From positions 1 through 11,099 of the forward strand of contig CAKQOG010000051.1 in assembly GCA_934255485.1 (NCBI GenBank): 11,099 nucleotides of DNA. The letters run 5' to 3'. The translations under genes were made by a program, and so were the position numbers. The notes below the pieces were generated by a model that did no database searches, was not told the origin of the DNA, and saw only the letters and a program-made list of their open reading frames with translations. The DNA is from an uncultured Prevotellamassilia sp. Lineage in GTDB: Bacteria; Bacteroidota; Bacteroidia; Bacteroidales; Bacteroidaceae. Below, one piece after another: positions 6,116-11,099 of this stretch; position 1 is the first letter of the stretch, and every line of letters starts with the position of its first letter.

Positions 6116-8041
6116 TTACTCTTTGAGTTCTTGTACTATTGCCTCTTCAATGCCTTCGGCATCAAGTCCTACAATGTGACGAAGTTCGGCCACTGTGCCA
6201 TGCTCAACAAAATTGTCAGGTAGTCCAAGACGAGTGATAGAGGGATGATAATGATGATCTTCCATCCATTCTAACACGGCTGAACCCATTCCGCCCATAC
6301 GTACACCGTCTTCAATGGTGACGATATGCGAGAAGTTACGACCAATTTCGTGTAGCATATCCTCGTCGAGTGGCTTGAGGAAACGCAAATCGTAGTGGGC
6401 TATGCTGAGGTTGGGATGCGCAAGTTCTGTTTGCTTAATGGCTTCGGCTGCCGTTGTGCCAATGGGACCCAGGGTGATGACTGCAAGGTCCTTGCCCGAC
6501 TTGAGTAGACGCCCCTTGCCCACTTCGATAGCTAAGAGCGGACAATGCCAATCGACCATTGATCCTCTGCCACGTGGATAACGAATAACGAATGTGCCCT
6601 TATCTGGCAATTGGGCTGTGTACATTAGGCGACGCAGTTCTGCCTCATCGTAGGGCGAAGCAATGGTAAGGTTGGGCACAGGACGCAAGGAAGCAAGGTC
6701 GAATGCACCATGGTGGGTTGGTCCGTCTTCGCCCACAAGACCGGCTCTGTCGAGGCATATCACTACAGGCAGATTGAGTAACGCTACATCGTGAATAACG
6801 TTGTCGTAAGCTCGCTGTGCAAACGCCGAATAGATGTTGCAGAATGGCTGCAATCCCTCCTTGGCCATGCCTGCCGAAAAGGTTACGGCATGCCCCTCGG
6901 CTATGCCTACATCGAATACTCTGCTTGGCATAGCTTTCATCATAATGTTCATGGAGCAGCCTGTTGGCATGGCTGGCGTTACGCCCACAATGCGTGGGTT
7001 TTGCTTGGCAAGTTCAAGCAAGGTCTCACCAAACACTGTCTGAAACTTTGGTGGTTGGGGGGATTGTGGGGCTTCGATAATTCGTTTACCACTCTCAATG
7101 CAGAACTTGCCAGGCGCATGCCATATAGTAGCGTTTTCCATGGCTGGCTTATAGCCCATACCTTTGTGCGTGTGGATATGGAGCAGTTTGGGGCCTCGCA
7201 TATTTTTTATCTCGCGCAAAATGCGAACCAATTCTATCACATTATGCCCATCGGTGGGACCGAAATAGCGAATATTTAGGCCTTCAAATATATTTTGCTG
7301 ATTAGCTAAAAGAGATTTGACTGAGTTGTTGAAACGCAAAACGGCTTGACGGCGACTCTCATTAAGAAATCCCCACTCTGTGAGCTTTTGCGAAGTTCGC
7401 AAACGAAGACGATTGTACCAATTGCTTGTGTGTAAATGAAGCAAATACTCTTTCATTCCTCCTACAGCACGGTCTATGCTCATGTGATTGTCGTTGAGAA
7501 TGATGAGCATATTGTTTGGAGTGTCTGACACGTTGTTAAGCCCCTCAAATGCAAGTCCTCCACTCATTGAGCCATCACCAATGAGGGCTACTACCTGCCT
7601 GTCGAGTTCTCCCTTCTTTACTGCTGCCAACGACATGCCGAGCGCTGCTGATATGGAATTAGACGCATGGCCACAAGCAAAGGTGTCGTACTCGCTCTCT
7701 TGTGGCGAAGGAAACGGACGGATGCCATGCAATTTGCGATTGGTATGGAATGCATCACGACGACCTGTAAGAATTTTATGGCCATAAGCTTGATGTCCAA
7801 CATCCCATACAATGCGGTCGTAAGGGGTGTTAAATACATAGTGCATGGCCACTGTTATCTCAACTGTGCCAAGACTTGAAGCGAAATGTCCAGGGTTGTC
7901 TGCCAACTCTTTAATGATGTCGCGGCGTAACTCGTCACAGACGGCAGGAAGCTCGTCTACCCTTAGTTTTCTAAGATCGGCAGGCGAGTTTATATTTTGC
8001 AAATATTTAAACGTTTTGTCTTGTTCCATGCTTAAGGCCAT
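6116..8041 (-). CDS. dxs: 1-deoxy-D-xylulose-5-phosphate synthase
   Basis: This 641-aa cytoplasmic thiamine-diphosphate enzyme (EC 2.2.1.7) condenses pyruvate with glyceraldehyde 3-phosphate. It is the first and usually rate-controlling step of the MEP isoprenoid pathway, and it also supplies thiamine and pyridoxal synthesis. Visible motifs in order are GHFASSLG with the active-site His (H52), the ThDP/Mg-binding GDGSMSGG (155-162) ending at NDN (183-185), VTPAMPTG (354-361), the AEGHAV segment with the catalytic Glu (E382), and DRAGLVGEDGPTHHG (431-445). Length is normal. Two starts are possible: ATG at 8041 (MALSMEQ...) and ATG at 8029 (MEQDKTF...). The second is closer to family N-termini, but nothing here decides between them. 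A hairpin with a T-run touches the first ATG. The gene appears to be transcribed separately from folD. Confidence 0.97.
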   Translation of the reverse strand: MALSMEQDKTFKYLQNINSPADLRKLRVDELPAVCDELRRDIIKELADNPGHFASSLGTVEITVAMHYVFNTPYDRIVWDVGHQAYGHKILTGRRDAFHTNRKLHGIRPFPSPQESEYDTFACGHASNSISAALGMSLAAVKKGELDRQVVALIGDGSMSGGLAFEGLNNVSDTPNNMLIILNDNHMSIDRAVGGMKEYLLHLHTSNWYNRLRLRTSQKLTEWGFLNESRRQAVLRFNNSVKSLLANQQNIFEGLNIRYFGPTDGHNVIELVRILREIKNMRGPKLLHIHTHKGMGYKPAMENATIWHAPGKFCIESGKRIIEAPQSPQPPKFQTVFGETLLELAKQNPRIVGVTPAMPTGCSMNIMMKAMPSRVFDVGIAEGHAVTFSAGMAKEGLQPFCNIYSAFAQRAYDNVIHDVALLNLPVVICLDRAGLVGEDGPTHHGAFDLASLRPVPNLTIASPYDEAELRRLMYTAQLPDKGTFVIRYPRGRGSMVDWHCPLLAIEVGKGRLLKSGKDLAVITLGPIGTTAAEAIKQTELAHPNLSIAHYDLRFLKPLDEDMLHEIGRNFSHIVTIEDGVRMGGMGSAVLEWMEDHHYHPSITRLGLPDNFVEHGTVAELRHIVGLDAEGIEEAIVQELKE

Positions 8042-8042
8042 T

Positions 8043-8096
8043 AAAAAAAGGCTTTGCTATGCATGGCTTCTGAGTAAAGACAAGCATAACAAAGCA
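8043..8096 (-). promoter_or_regulatory. Terminator-like hairpin abutting the dxs start
   Basis: On the minus strand, 12-base arms (8096-8085 and 8062-8051, beginning GCTTTG and ending CAAAGC) pair with one mismatch, and seven Ts (8049-8043) follow directly. The dxs ATG begins two bases after the T-run. The shape is an intrinsic terminator, placed so that it would stop read-through before dxs. It overlaps the predicted -7 element, so a transcript starting near 8088 would carry only part of the stem. Confidence 0.5.
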
Positions 8097-8102
8097 AAAT
8101 TA
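8095..8102 (-). promoter_or_regulatory. -7 element of the dxs promoter
   Basis: Minus-strand TAATTTTG fits the Bacteroidota -7 consensus TAnnTTTG and lies 53 bases before the first dxs ATG. No good TTTG/TTG is seen about 20 bases upstream. A start near 8088 would fall inside the left arm of the hairpin at 8043-8096. Confidence 0.4.
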
Positions 8103-8137
8103 GCATAAATTTATGAATGTAACGTTCTTGTATGTTT

Positions 8138-8180
8138 AAAAATGCCCTTTATCATGCAGAACATTGACAAAAGGAGGCAT
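8138..8180 (-). terminator. Terminator of folD
   Basis: Minus-strand ATGCC-TC-CTTT (8180-8170) pairs with AAAGGGCAT (8150-8142), with a two-base bulge and a 19-base loop. A run of Ts (8142-8138) follows. It begins 12 bases after the folD stop codon, so folD and dxs are probably separate transcripts. Confidence 0.55.
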
Positions 8181-8191
8181 CAACTACTTGC

Positions 8192-9085
8192 TTATCCTCT
8201 GTTTTTGGCTGCTTGTAGCGTGTTGAGCATTAACATACATATAGTCATCGGACCCACTCCACCTGGAACAGGAGTGATGTATGAACACAAAGGTGCAACG
8301 CCTTGGAAATCTACATCGCCACAAAGTCTGAATCCCTTAGCACGTGTAGAATCGGGCACACGAGTGGTACCTACATCTATCACTACAGCGCCTTTCTTTA
8401 CCATATCAGCCGTGACAAAACCTGGTTTGCCAATAGCAGCTATAATGATATCGGCTTGACGGCATTCTTCCTTGAGTGTGGCACTATGACTATGACACAC
8501 AGTGACTGTGGCATCACCATATTGCTTTTGCATCATTAAAGCAGCCATGGGCTTGCCAACTATATTAGAGCGACCCAACACTACACAACGTTTGCCACTT
8601 GTAGCTATATCATAGCGTTTGAGCAATTCTACTATGCCTCGGGGGGTGGCAGGTATGTAGCATGGTAAACCTATAAGCATTTTACCTACATTGACTGGTG
8701 TAAAGCCGTCTACGTCTTTTTGCGGAGCTATATGCTCTGTTACTTTTTGCTCTGATATGTGTTTGGGCAAAGGTAATTGAACAATGAAACCATCAACTGT
8801 TTCATCAGCATTAAGACGTTCTATGCAATTTAATAGTTCTTCTTCAGTTACATCGTTCTCATAACGAATGAGTGATGATTGAAAACCGCAGGCCTCGCAT
8901 GCTAATACCTTGTTGCGCACATAGGTTTCGCTTCCACCATCGTGACCTACCAATACTGCCACCAAATGCGGACGTCTTTTGCCCTCTGCAAGCATGTGCT
9001 CTACCTCTTGAGCAATCTCGGCTTTTATGATTGCTGCAGTGGCTTTTCCATCGATTAGGGTATATGTGTCATGTGCTTTGTTCAT
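8192..9085 (-). CDS. folD: Bifunctional methylene-THF dehydrogenase / methenyl-THF cyclohydrolase
   Basis: This 297-aa cytoplasmic enzyme interconverts 5,10-methylene-THF, 5,10-methenyl-THF and 10-formyl-THF (EC 1.5.1.5 and 3.5.4.9). It shares its 10-formyl-THF pool with the ligase encoded by fhs in the same window. Key motifs are ETYVRNKVLACEACGF (53-68), with the substrate-binding Tyr (Y55) and the catalytic cyclohydrolase Lys (K59); DGFIVQLPLP (98-107), with Q103; QKDVDGFTPVNVG (122-134); the Rossmann dinucleotide-binding VVLGRSNIVGKPMA (168-181); and PGGVGPMT near the C-terminus. Length is typical. The start ATG at 9085 precedes the usual YTLIDGKATA opening by a few residues. ffh lies upstream on the same strand, but a large terminator hairpin separates the two, and no good TAnnTTTG element is found for folD itself. 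Its promoter therefore remains unassigned. Confidence 0.97.
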   Translation of the reverse strand: MNKAHDTYTLIDGKATAAIIKAEIAQEVEHMLAEGKRRPHLVAVLVGHDGGSETYVRNKVLACEACGFQSSLIRYENDVTEEELLNCIERLNADETVDGFIVQLPLPKHISEQKVTEHIAPQKDVDGFTPVNVGKMLIGLPCYIPATPRGIVELLKRYDIATSGKRCVVLGRSNIVGKPMAALMMQKQYGDATVTVCHSHSATLKEECRQADIIIAAIGKPGFVTADMVKKGAVVIDVGTTRVPDSTRAKGFRLCGDVDFQGVAPLCSYITPVPGGVGPMTICMLMLNTLQAAKNRG

Positions 9086-9120
9086 AGATCGTTAGTTTGA
9101 TTTGCAGAATAGGATTATTT

Positions 9121-9196
9121 AAAAAAAGTGTACTATATAACTTCATCCGAATGCTACAAAAAAGCGTTAGCATTTGCATGAAGCAAGATAGTACAC
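9121..9196 (-). terminator. Long-stem terminator after ffh
   Basis: Imperfect 29-base arms (9128-9156 and 9168-9196) begin with GTGTACTAT and end in ATGCTA; 22 or more positions pair, around an 11-base loop. On the minus strand the stem runs directly into seven Ts (9127-9121). It lies 76 bases after the ffh stop and would terminate the ffh transcript before folD. The stem is much longer than is usual for an intrinsic terminator. Confidence 0.75.
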
Positions 9197-9272
9197 CTCA
9201 ATATATATAACGAACAATGTTGTGTCATGTATTACACGTATGCTCGCATTCTTGCTCTAAGTTGATCGCAAA

Positions 9273-10628
9273 CTATTTCATTTTGGGCATACCTGGCATA
9301 CCTGGCATTTTGGGCATGTGAGCCATCATACGGCCCATCTTTGAGCCTGTAACGAGCTTCATCATCTTACGCGTTTGATCAAACTGCTTTACCAAACGAT
9401 TTACTTCTTGAATGGTTGTGCCCGAACCCTTAGCTATACGATTTTTGCGACTTTGATTGAGTATTTCTGGGTGCTGGCGTTCTTTGGGAGTCATAGATAA
9501 GATGATTGCTTCAATACCTTTGAACGCATTGTCGTCGATTTCTACATCTTTCAAGGCCTTGCCTACGCCTGGTATCATTGAAGCCAAATCTTTGAGGTTA
9601 CCCATCTTCTTGATTTGCTGTATCTGTGCCAAGAAGTCGTTGAAGTCGAACTGGTTCTTTTGTATCTTGCGTTGTAGCTTTAATGCTTCTTTTTCATCAA
9701 ATTGCTCTTGAGCACGCTCTACCAAACTGACAATATCACCCATACCCAAGATACGATCTGCCATACGCTCTGGGTGGAACACATCGAGAGCCTCCATTTT
9801 CTCGCCTGTTCCGACAAACATGATAGGCTTATCTACTACAGTGCGTATTGATAAGGCTGCACCACCACGGGTATCACCATCGAGTTTGGTTAGTACCACA
9901 CCTTCATAGTCTAATCGGTCGTTAAACTCTTTTGCTGTATTAACAGCATCTTGACCTGTCATAGAGTCTACAACGAATAACGTATCGTCTGGTTGCGATG
10001 CTTCCTTAATGGCAGCAATCTCGTTCATAAGTTCTTCGTCTACAGCAAGACGACCAGCGGTATCGATTATTACTGTATCATAGCCCTTGGCCCTTGCCTC
10101 CTGTATACCTTCGCGTGCTATCTTCACAGGGTCTTTCTCCTGAAGGTTCATATAGATAGGCACCTCTATTTGCTCAGCTAACACACGTAATTGCTCTATA
10201 GCAGCAGGGCGATAAACGTCGCACGCTACGAGCAATGGCTTACGACTCTTCTTATTTTTTAAGAAGAAAGCTAACTTACCCGAAAGTGTGGTTTTACCTG
10301 CACCATTCAGACCTGCCATTAGGATAACCGATGGACGAGATTTCAACTTTAATTCTGCTGCATGACCGCCCATGAGTTCGGCCAACTCGTCGTGTACAAT
10401 CTTTACCATCAACTGGCCTGGTTTGACACTGGTCAATACGTTTTGTCCCAATGCTTTTTGTTTAACTCGGTCAGTAAATGACTTAGCAACTTTATAGTTT
10501 ACATCGGCATCGAGCAATGCACGACGAACATCTTTAAGGGTTTCGGCTACATTGATTTCGGTGATTTTGCCTTCACCTTTCAATATTTTGAAAGATCTTT
10601 CAAGTCTTTCGCTTAAATTTTCAAACAT
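9273..10628 (-). CDS. ffh: Signal recognition particle protein Ffh
   Basis: This 451-aa protein is the SRP54-type GTPase that binds signal sequences of nascent membrane and secreted proteins, together with the SRP RNA, and docks at FtsY. The N domain (about 1-95) precedes the G domain, with G1 GLNGAGKTT (106-114), DVYRPAA (137-143), DTAGR (189-193) and TKLDGD (247-252). The M domain follows from about 300, with the RNA-binding RIAKGSGTTIQEVNRLVKQF (397-416) and a Met-rich tail of MPGMP-type repeats (438-451). Length is normal and the gene is intact. The ATG at 10628 starts the typical MFENLSERL. The best promoter lies at 10903-10933, which implies a leader of about 270 bases. The long palindrome at 9121-9196 ends the transcript. 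Confidence 0.98.
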   Translation of the reverse strand: MFENLSERLERSFKILKGEGKITEINVAETLKDVRRALLDADVNYKVAKSFTDRVKQKALGQNVLTSVKPGQLMVKIVHDELAELMGGHAAELKLKSRPSVILMAGLNGAGKTTLSGKLAFFLKNKKSRKPLLVACDVYRPAAIEQLRVLAEQIEVPIYMNLQEKDPVKIAREGIQEARAKGYDTVIIDTAGRLAVDEELMNEIAAIKEASQPDDTLFVVDSMTGQDAVNTAKEFNDRLDYEGVVLTKLDGDTRGGAALSIRTVVDKPIMFVGTGEKMEALDVFHPERMADRILGMGDIVSLVERAQEQFDEKEALKLQRKIQKNQFDFNDFLAQIQQIKKMGNLKDLASMIPGVGKALKDVEIDDNAFKGIEAIILSMTPKERQHPEILNQSRKNRIAKGSGTTIQEVNRLVKQFDQTRKMMKLVTGSKMGRMMAHMPKMPGMPGMPKMK

Positions 10629-10902
10629 GTATGGTTATGTGCTTATATAAGAAAGAGTGTATGTATAAAGTGCGTTGATGTACTGCCACAATGGAACAAA
10701 CCTCGATTTTATCAAAGTCAATTTTTCTGTTTATAAATAAAGAGAAAACCAACTTCTACCGAAGATTTTAAATATCCATACTTGTAAAGATATCAGGATT
10801 TACACTGTTATGGATTTTTCAGAAAAAACTATTTCCACTGCGTTTTTTAGGCACAATTATGCTTCATAACAAAGCATACACACTTTTATTTGTATTTGGG
10901 AG
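10629..10902 (-). other. Long ffh leader or intergenic stretch; no gene seen
   Basis: No protein gene is credible on either strand in these 274 bases. If the promoter at 10903-10933 is used, nearly all of this is the 5' leader of ffh. One small perfect hairpin lies near its start: a 7-base stem TATGCTT/AAGCATA at 10859-10879. I do not recognise a riboswitch or known small RNA. The stretch is AT-rich. Confidence 0.5.
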
Positions 10903-10933
10903 CAAAGTTAGTGCAAGGTTAGGGAAGAGCAAA
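10903..10933 (-). promoter_or_regulatory. Consensus Bacteroidota promoter upstream of ffh
   Basis: Minus-strand TTTG (10933-10930), a 19-base spacer and TAACTTTG (10910-10903) match the Bacteroidota promoter pattern in both boxes and in spacing. Transcription would start near 10896 and head for ffh, whose ATG is about 270 bases away. A separate small RNA gene is an alternative explanation. Confidence 0.6.
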
Positions 10934-10983
10934 GAAAAGCTAAAGTTTTTTTGTGTATATTCTTCAAACTTTGCTATATGTAT

Positions 10984-11017
10984 AAAAAAACGCTGAATGC
11001 TTAATAACATTCAGCGT
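10984..11017 (-). terminator. Terminator of tRNA-Leu
   Basis: Perfect 10-base arms (ACGCTGAATG at 10990-10999, CATTCAGCGT at 11008-11017) enclose an 8-base loop, and on the minus strand they run into a T-tract complementary to the A-run at 10984-10990. It lies 10 bases after the tRNA 3' end. Confidence 0.88.
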
Positions 11018-11026
11018 GTGTGGATG

Positions 11027-11099
11027 TGCTCGAAGCGAGACTCGAACTCGCACGGACATTTCTGCCCAAAGGATTTTAAGTCCTTCGTGTCTACCATTC
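11027..11099 (-). tRNA. tRNA-Leu(UAA), 5' end cut by the window edge
   Basis: Read on the minus strand, the window edge begins in the D-arm (GAATGGTAGACACG). The anticodon arm GGACTTAAAATCC follows, with anticodon TAA for leucine, then a variable arm (TTGGGCAGAAATGTCCGT) of the long class II form. The T-arm GCGAG-TTCGAGT-CTCGC and the acceptor strand TTCGAGC with discriminator A at 11027 complete it. The next bases are CAT, so CCA is not encoded and must be added after transcription. The 5' acceptor strand and part of the D-arm lie beyond the window. Confidence 0.93.

Noticed and set aside
8192..10628. ffh-folD as one operon
   Set aside because: The order and strand fit, but the long-stem terminator with T7 at 9121-9196 argues for separate transcripts.

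Overview
The window looks like chromosomal DNA from a Bacteroidota member, most likely a Prevotella-type Bacteroidales. Three things suggest this: upstream elements of the Bacteroidota type (TAnnTTTG, twice with a TTTG about 20 bases upstream), start codons with A-rich leaders and no clear Shine-Dalgarno, and proteins of Bacteroidales type (555-aa formate-tetrahydrofolate ligase, Ffh with a short Met-rich tail, DXS with an INSPADLRKL start). The genus is an inference from sequence character; no search was run.

Layout from left to right. Bases 1-611 carry no gene. They hold a hairpin and what looks like the right end of an IS3-type insertion sequence whose body lies off the left edge, then a striking array of four contiguous 22-bp palindromic repeats, then the fhs promoter and leader. 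fhs (612-2279, +) ends at a strong, probably bidirectional terminator. A two-gene minus-strand operon follows: a PP2C-like phosphatase gene and, 9 bases downstream, a YafV/omega-amidase-type carbon-nitrogen hydrolase gene. A short stretch between fhs and this operon contains a protein-like reading frame without a start codon. From the 236-bp divergent promoter region, an AGCS-type alanine/glycine:cation symporter runs on the + strand (4435-5793). Between it and dxs is a decayed fragment of a D12-class adenine-specific DNA methyltransferase, which overlaps a bidirectional terminator. dxs, folD and ffh follow, all on the minus strand. The intergenic hairpins suggest that each is its own transcription unit. 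The right edge cuts a tRNA-Leu(UAA) gene on the minus strand.

Most of the window is housekeeping. Fhs and FolD act in the same folate one-carbon pathway (formate to 10-formyl-THF, then methenyl- and methylene-THF), DXS opens the MEP isoprenoid pathway, and Ffh is the SRP GTPase for membrane-protein targeting. The accessory signals are the IS end, the palindromic array, the methyltransferase remnant and the unexplained reading frame at 2424-2597. I see no complete new defence or mobile system. The 22-bp array and the two gene relics are the items most worth checking.
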